64,000 nucleotides of DNA from Planococcus sp. CPCC 101016 (GCF_007859295.1 NZ_VOHB01000004.1:34761-98760); one strand, 5' to 3'; shown: positions 32,154 through 41,938, numbered from the stretch's first letter. Numbers and translations: made by a program. The notes: generated by a model from the sequence alone, not told the origin.

Positions 32154-33076
32154 CTTAATGCTTCTGTAATTACAGGAACAATCTGTTTTTTGCGTGAGAC
32201 AACGCCCGGCAGCAGGACACGGTTGTCCACTACACTTGATTTAAAGGCATCTTCAATAATTCCGGCTCTTTCGCCAAGAACGATGGCAACCGAATTATTG
32301 TTGAGAATATCCGTAACAGCAAACACAAAAAGGTCCAGACCTTTTGTTGAAATCGTATTTGTCATCAAGGTTTCAAGCTCTTTTTGGCGAACCATGACTT
32401 CTTCCACGTCAATTGCATTGACCTGGGCAACTTCAAATCGGTGATCACCCGCTTCGAATTCTTTGGAATCCAATGAGATCAAGTCTTCCAATGTTTTATT
32501 GCTCAAATCGGCTCCAGCTTTCAATAAGTCAAGACCGTAGTTTTGTGCATCGATATCAGCGATTTTCGCTAACTCAGAAGCAGCTTCCACATCTTGAGCT
32601 GTGCAAGTCGGTGATTTGAAAAGAAGTGAATCTGAAATAATAGCAGACAACATTAAACCAGCAATATTAGGCGGGACTTCTACCCCATTTTCTTTAAATA
32701 ACTTCAATATTATAGTTGTCGTACAGCCCACTGGCTCGGCACGAAAATAAAGAGGATCTGTCGTTTCAAAATTAGCGATGCGGTGATGATCTACTACTTC
32801 AATCACTTGAACCTCGTTGATGTCTTCAGCACTTTGCTGGCGTTCGTTGTGATCCACTAAAATTACCTGTTTAGCTTCTTTCGCGACTTGTGTCACCAGT
32901 CTTGGCTGGTCGAACTTAAAAGTCTCTAAAGCAAATAAGGTTTCGTTATTCACTTCACCTAAGCGAATAGGTTCAGCAACCATGCCCAATTCATTCTTTA
33001 AATAAGCGTATGAAATGGCCGAACAAATTGAATCGGTGTCCGGATTTTTATGACCCAATACTAAAACATTTGACAT
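32150..33076 (-). CDS. ppaC: manganese-dependent inorganic pyrophosphatase, family II
   Basis: 308 aa, ATG at 33076 with CAGGAGG upstream. DHH-family: [18 protein letters not shown] holds the first metal ligands, then VDHNE and [10 protein letters not shown] (the DHH motif), and the C-terminal DHHA2 domain with SRKKQ for substrate binding. It hydrolyses pyrophosphate to phosphate using Mn2+, driving biosynthesis. No CBS insert is present, so it is not the nucleotide-regulated variant. Next to the hairpin repeats downstream. Confidence 0.95.
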   Translation of the reverse strand: MSNVLVLGHKNPDTDSICSAISYAYLKNELGMVAEPIRLGEVNNETLFALETFKFDQPRLVTQVAKEAKQVILVDHNERQQSAEDINEVQVIEVVDHHRIANFETTDPLYFRAEPVGCTTTIILKLFKENGVEVPPNIAGLMLSAIISDSLLFKSPTCTAQDVEAASELAKIADIDAQNYGLDLLKAGADLSNKTLEDLISLDSKEFEAGDHRFEVAQVNAIDVEEVMVRQKELETLMTNTISTKGLDLFVFAVTDILNNNSVAIVLGERAGIIEDAFKSSVVDNRVLLPGVVSRKKQIVPVITEALS

Positions 33077-33285
33077 GAATGATAGCCTCCTGAAAAACTT
33101 AGTTTCTGTGTTTATTCTATCACAATAACAGCAATTGAAAAAATTGAACTCGCCAGATAAAAAAATAAAACTAAAAGAGTATAAAGTTTATAGAATTATC
33201 TGTATTTTATAAATTCATTGTGTACTTTAGCACATGCGAATGGTATAATATGACTAACTAATTCAAAGTTAGGTGGAAGGAAGAG

Positions 33286-34095
33286 ATGTCTGTGACTATT
33301 TTACTGGAAAAGAAATACATTCCTCTGGCCGATTATTTCTCCGGAGCGACGAATTCCTCAATAAAACTAACGTTTTCTGAAATCGAACAAATTATGGGGC
33401 AGAATTTGCCCAATGCCGCCTACTTGAATAAAAGCTGGTGGAAAAAGACGAAAGCACCAGCAAAACATTTTCACGCTTGGGTAGATGCGGGTTATTTTGT
33501 CAGCGATGTCGAACCAGATCGCTTTGTCGTCTTTGAAAGAGCTGATCTTTCGAATGGAAAAGGTTCAAATAATGATGATGAAGATCAAGATATCCTGTTG
33601 ATCCGAACAGCAGAACATGGGGATGCACGTTCTCTTGCCGCTTTACAGAAAACCGTAGAATCTGAATCTGAGTTTATGCTGTATGCCAAAGATGAACGGA
33701 CGCAATCCACCCAAAAAGTTCGCAAGCAAATTATCGAATGGAAACAAAGCGGCCATTCAACCATCATCATTGCCATCCTGAACGGCCAGCATGTCGGTTA
33801 CTTGATGATTATGGGCAATGATGCAAAACGCGCTGCTCACCGGGCTTCAATTGATCTCGGCCTTCAAAAAGATGCACAAGGCAAAGGGATTGCACGATCT
33901 CTACTTGAAAAAGCCGAAGAATGGTCTAAAGAAAAAGGCATTACCCGCCTTGAAGTGACCGTCGTTGAAGAAAACGAACCCGCTCTCAAACTATATGAAA
34001 AAGCTGGTTTTGAATCTGAAGGGATCCGAAAAAAATCCATGATGATAAACGATAAACCCCATAACGAAATTTATTTAGCAAAGTTTTTGGATTAG
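33286..34095 (+). CDS. DUF7662-like domain fused to a GNAT acetyltransferase
   Basis: 269 aa, ATG at 33286 with GGAAGAG upstream. Residues 8-85 (YIPLADYFSGATNSSIKLTF, IMGQNLPNAAYLNKSWWKK, AWVDAGYFVSDVEPDRFVVFER) match my memory of the DUF7662 domain: a short fold with a SWW motif seen as a stand-alone unit in defence and restriction-like contexts. From residue 105 there is a full GNAT domain, with ASIDLGLQKDAQGKGIARSLLEKA and EENEPALKLYEKAGFE. The N-domain may recognise DNA or a partner; that is inference. No neighbour suggests a target. Confidence 0.72.
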   Translation: MSVTILLEKKYIPLADYFSGATNSSIKLTFSEIEQIMGQNLPNAAYLNKSWWKKTKAPAKHFHAWVDAGYFVSDVEPDRFVVFERADLSNGKGSNNDDEDQDILLIRTAEHGDARSLAALQKTVESESEFMLYAKDERTQSTQKVRKQIIEWKQSGHSTIIIAILNGQHVGYLMIMGNDAKRAAHRASIDLGLQKDAQGKGIARSLLEKAEEWSKEKGITRLEVTVVEENEPALKLYEKAGFESEGIRKKSMMINDKPHNEIYLAKFLD

Positions 34096-34130
34096 AAAAA
34101 AGGAGCATGCCATTGGCATACTCCTTTTTT
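34095..34130. terminator. Bidirectional terminator
   Basis: AAAAAAGGAG-CATGCC stem pairing with GGCATACTCCTTTTTT (one mismatch), loop ATT, between convergent genes. Confidence 0.88.
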
Positions 34131-34136
34131 GTTGAT

Positions 34137-35432
34137 TTAATTTAAGATCGTCAACCAAAAGTACAGTCCAGTCAAGGTAATGAACAAGGTCGGCACGGTC
34201 AAGATGATCCCGATTTTGAAATAATAACCCCACGTGATTTCCACACCTTTTGTTTTCAGTACATGGAGCCACAGTAAAGTCGCCAGTGATCCAATAGGTG
34301 TGATTTTCGGTCCTAGATCTGAACCAATGACGTTGGCATAGATCAAAGCCTCCCTCACTACACCTGTCGTATCGGTTTCTGCTATAGCCAATGCATCAAT
34401 CATGACCGTCGGCATATTGTTCATGACTGACGATAGAATAGCTGCGATAAAGCCCATCCCAATAGTTGCAGCATACAAGCCATGACTCGCTGTCCATTCG
34501 ATGGCCGTTGCCAGCACTGATGTCAGCCCTACGTTTCTCAAACCATATACGACCACATACATGCCAATGGAGAAAAAGACAATTGCCCAAGGCGCCCCTT
34601 TTAAAACAGTCATCGTTTCAACCGATTTGCTTCTTCTTGCAATGGCAAGGAAGATAATAGCAACTGTTCCAGCAATCAGAGAGACTGGAATATTTAAAGC
34701 TTCACTGCTGAAATAACCGATCAGCAAAATTACCAGCACTGCCCATGACAAGCGAAAAATCTGAATGTCTTTTATTGCGGAAGCCGGCGTCTTCAGTACA
34801 CTGTCATCAAAATGTTTCGGAATATCTTTTCGGAAATACAAATATAGCACTAGCATACTCGCCGCAATACTGAATAAATTGGGCACCGCCATGCGAATTG
34901 CATATTCGGTAAACCCGATGCCAAAGAAATCTGCAGAAACGATATTGACCAAATTACTTACGACAAAAGGCAAAGATGCAGTATCGGCGATAAATCCACA
35001 AGCCATAATAAACGGCAAAATCATCGCATCTTTGAACTTCAATGCCCGAACCATTGCCAGTACAATCGGTGTTAAAATCAACGCTGCTCCATCATTCGCA
35101 AACAAAGCAGCCACAATTGCCCCAAGGATGATAACCAGGAAAAACATACGCAAGCCGCTGCCTTTGGCAAAACGCGCCATATGTAAAGCTGCCCATTCGA
35201 AAAATCCGATTTCATCAAGAATCAGGGAAATAATGATCAAAGCGACAAACGTCAATGTCGCATTCCAGACAATTCCGGTTACATCCCATACATCACCAAA
35301 ATCAACTACGCCAAACAACAGGGCTACAATCGCCCCAGCAATCGCAGACCAGCCGATCGACAAGCCTCTTGGCTGCCAAATAACAAAAATCAAGGTGACG
35401 ATAAAAATAATACTCGCTAACCAAACGTCCAC
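34137..35432 (-). CDS. arsB: ArsB-type arsenite efflux / ion transporter superfamily protein
   Basis: 431 aa, the length of ArsB, with GTG start at 35432 (GGAAGAAA upstream). 11-12 membrane segments. The conserved [27 protein letters not shown] and [23 protein letters not shown] patterns belong to the ArsB/NhaD-like branch. ArsB exports arsenite or antimonite by proton exchange. No arsR, arsC or arsA is adjacent, which is atypical, so the substrate call is family-based. It has a promoter 200 bases upstream with a palindrome in its spacer, and a leader with a short ORF. Confidence 0.85.
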   Translation of the reverse strand: MDVWLASIIFIVTLIFVIWQPRGLSIGWSAIAGAIVALLFGVVDFGDVWDVTGIVWNATLTFVALIIISLILDEIGFFEWAALHMARFAKGSGLRMFFLVIILGAIVAALFANDGAALILTPIVLAMVRALKFKDAMILPFIMACGFIADTASLPFVVSNLVNIVSADFFGIGFTEYAIRMAVPNLFSIAASMLVLYLYFRKDIPKHFDDSVLKTPASAIKDIQIFRLSWAVLVILLIGYFSSEALNIPVSLIAGTVAIIFLAIARRSKSVETMTVLKGAPWAIVFFSIGMYVVVYGLRNVGLTSVLATAIEWTASHGLYAATIGMGFIAAILSSVMNNMPTVMIDALAIAETDTTGVVREALIYANVIGSDLGPKITPIGSLATLLWLHVLKTKGVEITWGYYFKIGIILTVPTLFITLTGLYFWLTILN

Positions 35433-35512
35433 TTTCTTCCAACTCCCTATTCACAATTCATTTTTCCTTTCGCAACCAGTTCCGGTTGCTTCATAACCAA
35501 AAACCCATCCAA

Positions 35513-35599
35513 TTAAAGAATGCGCCAAGCATTTGTTGCCAAGTATTTTAATATCAACATTCGTTTCCAAATGCCTTTAAGAAATCGTTGCGTACCCAT
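35513..35599 (-). CDS. 28-codon leader ORF upstream of arsB
   Basis: ATG at 35599 with GGAGATCAGGA seven or so bases upstream. It encodes a basic, partly hydrophobic peptide (MGTQRFLKGIWKRMLILKYL, then ATNAWRIL) ending 80 bases before arsB. Between its stop and arsB there is a GCAACC-N6-GGTTGC hairpin. It may be a leader peptide controlling arsB, a small toxin-like peptide or chance. The conserved position within a defined transcript is the main argument. Confidence 0.4.
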   Translation of the reverse strand: MGTQRFLKGIWKRMLILKYLATNAWRIL

Positions 35600-35635
35600 A
35601 TTCCTGATCTCCACTTGCTTTTACATCACCCACTT

Positions 35636-35664
35636 ATTATATAAGTAAACACTTATGTATACAA
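35636..35664 (-). promoter_or_regulatory. arsB promoter with palindrome in the spacer
   Basis: Minus strand: TTGTAT (35659-35664), 17 bases, TATAAT (35636-35641). The spacer holds a perfect palindrome ATAAGT-N4-ACTTAT (35641-35656), well placed for a repressor. The transcript would have a leader of about 200 bases. Together with the small ORF this accounts for the 337-base gap 35433-35769; the rest shows only a weak CCTC/GAGG hairpin near 35676-35692. Confidence 0.65.
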
Positions 35665-35726
35665 GAGAGAAATAAAAAAACCTCATACGAGGCATATTGC
35701 CAACTTATATTCCCTATTTCCCAGCA

Positions 35727-35760
35727 AAAAACCCAGATCAGCAATGCTGATCCGGGTTTT
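35727..35760 (-). terminator. Terminator after pfpI-family gene
   Basis: 14-bp stem with loop AAT and one position pairing as G-U on the minus strand, followed by six T residues. Confidence 0.88.
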
Positions 35761-35769
35761 CCGTATTTA

Positions 35770-36291
35770 TTAAGCCAACTGCTCCAGCACACGCAATGAT
35801 TCGCGGTTGAAGGCCGGAAGATCGTCCGGCTGGCGGCTCGTTACCAATTGATCTTGGCATACGGCTACTTCTTCATCGACCACTGTTGCGCCTGCATATT
35901 CCATATCGACTTGAATCGACTTAAAGCCTGTCGCTTTACGGCCTTCCAACGCTTTCGCCGTAATCAATAATTGAGGCCCGTGACAGATTGCAAAGACGGG
36001 CTTCTTTGCATCCATAAACGCTTTTGTGAATTCCACAAAACGGTCATCGGCACGCAATTGATCGGGAGAAAATCCGCCAGGCAGGAACAGAGCATCGTAA
36101 TCTTCCGGGCTGACATCATCGATTCCTTTATCGATGGTGACAACAGCTTCTCCCTGTTTGCCTGTAACTTCTTTGCCTGCCTCTTTTTCAATGGTGAAAA
36201 CTTCGTGACCTGCATCATTAAACGCTTTCGATGGGTCTGTATATTCTACATCTTCGAACATATCTGTAATTAAAGTCGCGATTTTTGCCAC
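35770..36291 (-). CDS. DJ-1/PfpI-family protein (YraA/YhbO-like)
   Basis: 173 aa from the GTG at 36291 with AAGGAGTGG upstream, which gives the usual AKIATLITDMFEDVEYTDPSKAF beginning; a frame to 36318 lacks a site. Class I glutamine-amidotransferase-like fold with nucleophilic elbow FAICHGPQLL (Cys-His) and the acidic partner near residue 13. Members act as deglycases, chaperones or peptidases under stress. It is 70 bases downstream of the glycosylase gene with no terminator between, so it may be the last gene of the trp transcript. Confidence 0.87.
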   Translation of the reverse strand: MAKIATLITDMFEDVEYTDPSKAFNDAGHEVFTIEKEAGKEVTGKQGEAVVTIDKGIDDVSPEDYDALFLPGGFSPDQLRADDRFVEFTKAFMDAKKPVFAICHGPQLLITAKALEGRKATGFKSIQVDMEYAGATVVDEEVAVCQDQLVTSRQPDDLPAFNRESLRVLEQLA

Positions 36292-36360
36292 TATCTTCCA
36301 CTCCTTCTGTTTAATCATTCTCTTTCAGTATTCCACGAAAGCACAAAATTAAACACGGAA

Positions 36361-36951
36361 TTAGCGGAATTTCGAGACAAACGGATTTTCCGATTCCCAA
36401 AACCGGTACGGGTAGTGAACCGCTTCAAGTGAATTGCCAATTCCAACACGCGGTCCTACTGAGACTGAATGGACTGAATCTCCCTGAGCGATATAAAGCG
36501 GCTTCTCGGAAAAATGATGTCCGTAATGAGCCATCGTGATGCCCATTGCCTTGGTCAGTTTTCCCGGTCCGCTGGTCCACTGCTTGATTGGCATATGTTT
36601 GCCGCGCAATTCTGCCATCAGGTCTATACCTTCCACTGGTTCGACTGCACGAATCAAAATCGCCCGCGGGGTTTCTTCCGGTCCGCTGACGACATTGATC
36701 AAAGTATGGGTATGCATTTGATACGTGTAAACAAGTCCAGGTTTTCCGAACATAATTTCTGTCCGTTTGGTGCGGCGGTTCCCAAAGCTGTGAGCTGCAC
36801 GATCTTCCGCGCCCATATAGGCTTCGGTCTCCACGATGCGCCCAGCAACGATTCCTTCCGGCAATTCATGGACCAGAATCTGGCCAAGTAAATTGCGGGA
36901 CAACTCCAAAGTCGGTGCATTGAAAAAATCAGCAGTGACTGGTGTAAACAT
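36361..36951 (-). CDS. 3-methyladenine DNA glycosylase (AAG/MPG family)
   Basis: 196 aa from the ATG at 36951 with TAGGAGGAG upstream. Alkyladenine glycosylase fold: LSRNLLGQILVHEL, the catalytic IVETEAYMGAEDRAAHSFGNRRTKRTEIMF region with the general-base Glu, and TSGPGKLTKAMGIT. It removes alkylated purines from DNA in base-excision repair. It starts 20 bases after the trpA stop in the same direction, so it is probably co-transcribed with the trp operon. That is unusual and may be positional only. Confidence 0.9.
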   Translation of the reverse strand: MFTPVTADFFNAPTLELSRNLLGQILVHELPEGIVAGRIVETEAYMGAEDRAAHSFGNRRTKRTEIMFGKPGLVYTYQMHTHTLINVVSGPEETPRAILIRAVEPVEGIDLMAELRGKHMPIKQWTSGPGKLTKAMGITMAHYGHHFSEKPLYIAQGDSVHSVSVGPRVGIGNSLEAVHYPYRFWESENPFVSKFR

Positions 36952-36971
36952 AAAATCTCCTCCTATCGGCA

Positions 36972-37742
36972 TTATACCGAATGGGCATTAGTCACTGCAT
37001 GAATAAGCGGTTCAATTTCCTGAATTTTATCTGCATTGAACGCTTCGACAATCGCACTTCCTACAATGAAACCATCCACGTCATCACGCAGCATATCTAC
37101 ATGGCTGCTCTTTGAAATACCAAAGCCTGCATAGACCGGCACCGGACTTTTTCCTCGTACTTTGCGCATGAAAGCTTTAACGTCTTCCGACATTTCGTCA
37201 CGCGATCCGGTAATGCCTTTAACCGTTACAGCATAGACAAACCCTTCCGCTTCACGAAGAATATCTTCCAATCGTGTATCGGTTGTCGTTAAAGTCACCA
37301 ATTGAATCAGTTTGATATTTTCCTTATCGACGTAAGGCTGCACGAGCTGTTTATGCTCGTGAGGAAGATCTGGAATAATGACACCCGAAACTCCCGCCTT
37401 GCCACACTCAGCCGCAAACCGCTCCACTCCGAATTTCAGGACCGGATTCAAATAAGTCATGACCAGCAACGGAATTTCAACCTGGAATGTCCAACTTTTC
37501 ATTTCTTCGAGTACCTTCTGAAGCGTAACCCCTTGTTTTAGGGCGCGGTTGCCCGCCGCTTCGATCGTTGGGCCGTCTGCTACAGGGTCCGAAAAGGGAA
37601 TACCAATTTCAATAGCTGTCACGCCTGCTTTTTGCAGATACTGCACTTGCTCCTTCAAGCGGTCAAGACCGCCGTCTCCCGCCATAATATAAGCGACAAA
37701 CGCTTTTTTCCCTGAACTTTTCAGCTGCTCGAGTCGATTCAT
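36972..37742 (-). CDS. trpA: tryptophan synthase alpha chain
   Basis: 256 aa TIM barrel. [12 protein letters not shown] at the N-terminus, then the [17 protein letters not shown] segment, whose Asp is catalytic (the catalytic Glu lies within AIEIG), then [11 protein letters not shown], and [12 protein letters not shown] for the phosphate loop. It cleaves indole-3-glycerol phosphate and passes indole to TrpB. It overlaps the preceding gene by four bases (ATGA), so translation is coupled. Last trp gene of the operon. Confidence 0.95.
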   Translation of the reverse strand: MNRLEQLKSSGKKAFVAYIMAGDGGLDRLKEQVQYLQKAGVTAIEIGIPFSDPVADGPTIEAAGNRALKQGVTLQKVLEEMKSWTFQVEIPLLVMTYLNPVLKFGVERFAAECGKAGVSGVIIPDLPHEHKQLVQPYVDKENIKLIQLVTLTTTDTRLEDILREAEGFVYAVTVKGITGSRDEMSEDVKAFMRKVRGKSPVPVYAGFGISKSSHVDMLRDDVDGFIVGSAIVEAFNADKIQEIEPLIHAVTNAHSV

Positions 37743-39535
37743 GACAGTCCCTCCAATTTCTCTGCATACGTCGCCATATCTTTATCGCCGCGTCCTGATA
37801 CACAAATGACCAGAATCTGATCGGCAGTCATCATCTTGGCTTGCTTTTCAGCTTCCGCAATGGCATGTGCCGATTCGAGAGCAGGAATGATCCCTTCTAG
37901 ACGGGACATGCTAATGACCGCTGCCAATGCTTCTTTATCTGTGATGGAACGGTATTCAACACGGCCAATGTCTGCTAAATGAGCGTGTTCAGGACCAATT
38001 CCCGGATAATCAAGTCCAGCGGAAATCGAATGAGCTTCCTGTACCTGTCCCGAATCGTCCTGCAATAATTTCATTAGCGCTCCGTGGAGAACACCTTCCG
38101 TACCTTTAGTTAAAGTTGCAGCATGCTTATCGGTATCAACACCTTCACCAGCAGCTTCAACGCCAATCAACTGAACTTCTTTATCCTGAATGAACGGGTA
38201 GAACATGCCGATAGCATTGCTGCCACCTCCGACACATGCCAGAATAGCATCCGGAAGGCGCCCTTCTTTATCGAGAATCTGGCGCTTGGTCTCTTGGCCG
38301 ATGACACTTTGGAAATCGCGGACCATCGTCGGAAAAGGATGTGGCCCGAGAGCCGAGCCAATCAGGTAATGTGTATCTTCTACATTGGCAACCCAATAGC
38401 GCAGGGCTTCATTAACGGCATCTTTCAAAGTAGCGCTGCCTTTTGTGACACTCTCAACACGTGCGCCCAAAAGCTTCATACGGAAAACATTCAATTGCTG
38501 ACGTTTAATGTCTTCTTCTCCCATGAAAATGACACAGTCTAAGTCAAAAAGCGCACAAATCGTCGCTGTCGCCACACCATGCTGGCCCGCTCCCGTTTCC
38601 GCTACAATTTTTCTTTTGCCCATGCGCATGGCAAGCAGAGCTTGGCCGATTGCATTGTTCACTTTATGGGCACCGGTATGGTTCAAGTCTTCCCGTTTCA
38701 AATAGATTTTTGGTCCGCCAAGTGCCTCTGTCATCCGTTGCGCAAATGTCAGCGGCTGCTCACGCCCAACATATTCAGATAAATAATGATGATACTCTCT
38801 TTGGAATTCAGGATCTTCTTTTACCTCCTCGTAGGCATCTTCCAGCTCCTTAACTGCTTTCATCAAGGTTTCCGGTACGAATTGTCCGCCATATTTGCCA
38901 AAAAATCCTGTTTTTTCTATCGTCTGTTCCATCGAATCATCCTTTACCTGTTTAATGAATTCCTGTATCTTCGCTGAATCTTTGCGGCCATCTGTCTCGA
39001 CTCCGCTTGAAACATCTACCATATAAGGGGTTGTTTGTCCGATTGCTGCATGGACATTTCCGGGATTCAAACCACCAGCTACAATCAGTCGCGATAAATC
39101 AATATCAGCGCCATGCAATAGCGACCAATCGAACACATTGCCGCTGCCTCCCCGGTAGTCGGTGCCTGGAGCGTCCACTAGTACATAATCAGCTTTGGAG
39201 TTCTTCAATTTTTCAACATCTTCTTTTGTACGGATTGAAAAAGCCTGGATTACCGGTACACGGATCGCTTGAATCAGGTCATCGGGTTCATCCCCGTGAA
39301 GCTGCACCATCGTTAATGGAACGCCTGCAACCGTGTCTTCAATTTCTTGTAGAGAAGCATTGACGAAAACCCCAATTTTATCTGTGTCTACCGGTATGTG
39401 CTTGGCCAATTCAGCTGCTTGCGCGATTGTCACTTGACGTTTGCTCGGAGCAAACACAAAGCCAATGGCATCCGCCCGCTTTGCTGCTTTGACGTGCTGC
39501 TCTTCCTTCAATCCACAGATTTTCACTTTGGTCAT
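37739..39535 (-). CDS. trpFB: TrpF-TrpB fusion: phosphoribosylanthranilate isomerase / tryptophan synthase beta
   Basis: 598 aa continuous frame. Residues 1-201 are a complete PRAI barrel: KVKICGL at the start with the catalytic Cys7, VLVDAPG with the catalytic Asp, and [10 protein letters not shown]. From Met202 on it is a full 397-aa Trp[12 protein letters not shown], the PLP lysine in [35 protein letters not shown]. No stop separates them. A possible internal start exists at Met202 (38930-38932, AAAGGA eight bases before), so a separate TrpB could also be made. In B. subtilis these are two genes. Start at 39535 has GGAGG upstream and overlaps trpC by four bases. Confidence 0.9.
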   Translation of the reverse strand: MTKVKICGLKEEQHVKAAKRADAIGFVFAPSKRQVTIAQAAELAKHIPVDTDKIGVFVNASLQEIEDTVAGVPLTMVQLHGDEPDDLIQAIRVPVIQAFSIRTKEDVEKLKNSKADYVLVDAPGTDYRGGSGNVFDWSLLHGADIDLSRLIVAGGLNPGNVHAAIGQTTPYMVDVSSGVETDGRKDSAKIQEFIKQVKDDSMEQTIEKTGFFGKYGGQFVPETLMKAVKELEDAYEEVKEDPEFQREYHHYLSEYVGREQPLTFAQRMTEALGGPKIYLKREDLNHTGAHKVNNAIGQALLAMRMGKRKIVAETGAGQHGVATATICALFDLDCVIFMGEEDIKRQQLNVFRMKLLGARVESVTKGSATLKDAVNEALRYWVANVEDTHYLIGSALGPHPFPTMVRDFQSVIGQETKRQILDKEGRLPDAILACVGGGSNAIGMFYPFIQDKEVQLIGVEAAGEGVDTDKHAATLTKGTEGVLHGALMKLLQDDSGQVQEAHSISAGLDYPGIGPEHAHLADIGRVEYRSITDKEALAAVISMSRLEGIIPALESAHAIAEAEKQAKMMTADQILVICVSGRGDKDMATYAEKLEGLS

Positions 39536-40305
39536 TTTATCGCCTCCTCACTGGTCGCCTCGCGAATCCAGCTGCCCGGATCTTCAGACCGCATCAGTGC
39601 TTCGCCCACTAAAATTCCAGATGCTCCACTCGCGTAAGCGAATTTTGCATCTTCTTTTGTATGCATCCCACTTTCGCTGATGAGTACACGTTCACCGTCG
39701 AACGGAAATTTTTCAGCCAATTGTGCAGTCTTTTCAATCGATACCTCAAAGGTCTTCAAATTGCGGTTGTTGACGCCGATTAATTTGGCATCCAGCTCCA
39801 ACGCTTCCCGCAATTCCTCTTCATCATGAACTTCCACCAAAACTTCAAGCCCTTTAGAAATCGCATATTGATAAAGGCTGTGCAGCTGCTGCTTTTCCAA
39901 CGCTGCGACAATCAGCAGGATAATCGTTCCTCCTGCATGTTGAGCACGGTCAATTTGAATTTCGCTGATCATGAAATCTTTGCACAGAACCGGAATTGAA
40001 ACAGCTTGCGCCACTTCTCTCAAGTCATCGATGGACCCTTTAAAATAAGTCTCGTCAGTCAGTACTGAAATTGCGGCCGCTCCCGCCTCTTCGTATTTTT
40101 TAGCTTGCGCCACAATATCTACTTCTATCTGAATATCGCCTTTTGACGGCGAAGCACGTTTGATTTCTGATATGACGCCATTTTTTTCCTGAAGGCGCTG
40201 CAGCAGTTTTGATTTCTCCGGAAAACTGCTGTTTTCTGGTTCAATCTTTGAATACGTTTTTATTTCCTGGTGCTTCGTCGCGATAATTTCATCCAATATC
40301 GTCAT
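39532..40305 (-). CDS. trpC: indole-3-glycerol phosphate synthase
   Basis: 257 aa, ATG at 40305 with GGAGG upstream, overlapping trpD by four bases. IGPS barrel: [15 protein letters not shown] near residue 45 with the catalytic Lys, [42 protein letters not shown] and VLISESGM. It closes the indole ring from CdRP. It is not fused to TrpF, unlike the enterobacterial arrangement. Confidence 0.96.
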   Translation of the reverse strand: MTILDEIIATKHQEIKTYSKIEPENSSFPEKSKLLQRLQEKNGVISEIKRASPSKGDIQIEVDIVAQAKKYEEAGAAAISVLTDETYFKGSIDDLREVAQAVSIPVLCKDFMISEIQIDRAQHAGGTIILLIVAALEKQQLHSLYQYAISKGLEVLVEVHDEEELREALELDAKLIGVNNRNLKTFEVSIEKTAQLAEKFPFDGERVLISESGMHTKEDAKFAYASGASGILVGEALMRSEDPGSWIREATSEEAIK

Positions 40306-41294
40306 ACCAATACCTCCGTTGCCAACCGGTGCAAGTCGAATACACGCGCGGTTTCGCCTGATTTGATTGATGCTTTTGCCTGCTGCACACCTTCTGCCAC
40401 CGTTTTAGCCTTCCCGCTGACATACAATACAGTTCCCGCGTTTAAAGCTACTGTATCCAAATAAGGGCTATCGGTCCCTGACAATACATCCATGAAGATT
40501 TCTGCATTGCGTTCAGGTTCACCTCCACGAATCGCTTCTATCGGCGCCACTTCCAAACCGACCTCATTCGGATGGATAGTCATTTCCCGCTTGCCTTGTT
40601 CATCAAAAACAATCAATTCGTTTGTACCAGCAAGCGATAATTCATCCAACCCGCCTGCTCCGTGAACCAATGCGCCCTTTTTTCGGCCCAACCGGATCAA
40701 GGCATCGGCCATCGGCTCCAACATATCGCGGCGGTAAACACCCGTCATTTGAATAGTGATTGGCAAGGGGTTTGCTAAAGGCCCCACCAAGTTGAAGATC
40801 GTCGGTGTGCCGATATCTTTACGAATTTGACGCATACGCCCAAGTGCAGGATGGATCGCTGGTGCAAATAAAAGCGCAATTCCCGTTTGCTCGAGAATAG
40901 CCGGTATTGACGCAACATCCGTTTCTGTTGAAATACCGAGCGCTTCCAATACATCCGAACTGCCAGTTTTGCTGGATACACTGCGGTTGCCATGTTTAGC
41001 AACGGTTAATCCACACCCTGCAAGTACAAAGGCCGTCAAGGTACTTATATTGAAGCTGTAAGAACGATCGCCGCCGGTTCCACAAACATCAATCAGTTCG
41101 CCTTCTACTGTCGGCAACTCCACCGCTTTTTCACGCATTGCTTTAACCAATCCCACTAATTCATCTGCAGTTTCGCCTTTTTTATGCAATCCGGATAAAA
41201 AGTTCTTCACTTGTTGATCATCTATTGTGCCGTTCAACATTTCCAATGATTTTTCATACATCTCTTGTTCGCTCATATTCTCTGCTCTGCTCAT
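40302..41294 (-). CDS. trpD: anthranilate phosphoribosyltransferase
   Basis: 330 aa, ATG at 41294 with GAGGAGAG upstream. Nucleoside-phosphorylase class III fold: VCGTGGDRSYSFNISTLTAFV (PRPP-binding GTGGD), KHGNRSVSSKTGSSDVLEALG with the KHGN motif, and VHGAGGLDEL. Transfers phosphoribose to anthranilate. It is the first gene of the operon, directly behind the T-box leader. No trpE or trpG lies upstream, so anthranilate must come from genes elsewhere. Confidence 0.95.
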   Translation of the reverse strand: MSRAENMSEQEMYEKSLEMLNGTIDDQQVKNFLSGLHKKGETADELVGLVKAMREKAVELPTVEGELIDVCGTGGDRSYSFNISTLTAFVLAGCGLTVAKHGNRSVSSKTGSSDVLEALGISTETDVASIPAILEQTGIALLFAPAIHPALGRMRQIRKDIGTPTIFNLVGPLANPLPITIQMTGVYRRDMLEPMADALIRLGRKKGALVHGAGGLDELSLAGTNELIVFDEQGKREMTIHPNEVGLEVAPIEAIRGGEPERNAEIFMDVLSGTDSPYLDTVALNAGTVLYVSGKAKTVAEGVQQAKASIKSGETARVFDLHRLATEVLV

Positions 41295-41317
41295 TCTAAT
41301 CTCTCCTCAACTCGTTT

Positions 41318-41585
41318 TTAGATGCAAAAATCCCCGCAACCAGATAGCTATCTGATTGCGGGGACGGGTTAAAACCGCGGTACCACCACGCATTAATGCA
41401 TTAAATTTCTGCACTCACTTAAACAGGCTCTTCGCCTTTCCCTTTAACGCAGGGCTTACGTCTCCCTTACTCGCTTCCGCTTTCAGGTCAGCTCTCCTAA
41501 GTCCATTCGCGCAGATCACCCAATCAGCTTTCACCAGCCGCTGACTCTCTAAATGGATTTCCCTGCCTACTCGTCTCAATCCTCG
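41318..41585 (-). ncRNA. T-box leader of the trp operon (Trp specifier)
   Basis: On the minus strand the leader has the stem I features AGAGAG and GGTGAAAGC (41527-41537), a specifier loop ...GAA-TGG-ACT with UGG for Trp at 41503-41505, the T-box sequence GTGGTGGTACCGCGG (around 41374-41390) and a terminator stem of 16 bp (41332-41363) followed by ATTTTTGC. Uncharged tRNA-Trp would pair with the TGGT of the T-box and favour readthrough into trpD. It fills most of the 41295-41666 interval. Confidence 0.92.
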
Positions 41586-41665
41586 ATTTATACACTCTTC
41601 TATTCTAGTCTTCTCTAAGCTCTTCTCTCAAAAGGACTTGCTTCTCGTACAACAAGTTGTCCCTT

Positions 41666-41694
41666 ATGTTAAAAGGTTTTGTTTATTCTGTCAA
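41666..41694 (-). promoter_or_regulatory. trp operon promoter
   Basis: Minus strand TTGACA (41689-41694), 17 bases, TAACAT (41666-41671), about 75 bases before the start of the T-box stem I. The hairpin repeat starts seven bases beyond the -35. Confidence 0.75.
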
Positions 41695-41700
41695 GTAAAA

Positions 41701-41938
41701 GAAAAGCGGAAGCGGCCATGTAGGTCCGACGGGCATAAGACGCACTGGCGAAGCGGCATGTTTTCAGCCGCACAGCCAGGGTGACTTATGACCCTAGGGC
41801 CTGGCCGCTGGAGTCTAGACAACAAGAAAAGCGGAAGCGGCCGTGTAGCTCTGCCGGGCATAAGCCAAACCGGCGAAGTGGCGCTTTTTGCCACACAGCT
41901 GGGTTGGCTTATGACCCTGGGACGAAAGAAGACAACAA
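41701..41938. repeat. Two copies of the ~125-bp hairpin repeat
   Basis: Units start at 41701 and 41826. The consensus blocks of the 31806 array recur (GAAAAGCG, GGGCATAAG, GGCGAAG-GGC, CACAGC, CTTATGACCC), but the arm sequences differ with compensating changes: AGCGGCC/GGCCGCT in place of GGCGATC/GATCGCC, and in the second copy GTGGC/GCCAC for GCGGC/GCCGC and AAGCCAA/TTGGCTT. The second copy has a shortened 3' arm. The element lies between the trp promoter and the end of the CoA-transferase gene. Confidence 0.88.

Noticed and set aside
34765..35496. 243-codon open frame antisense to arsB
   Set aside because: Antisense shadow of a membrane-protein gene: no Shine-Dalgarno site and a composition typical of the reverse complement of hydrophobic codons.
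37739..39535. Fusion as a frameshift artefact
   Set aside because: Not rejected outright, but both halves are full length and the join keeps one frame without odd residues; an error would need to delete a stop exactly. Read-level checking is given in the finding.
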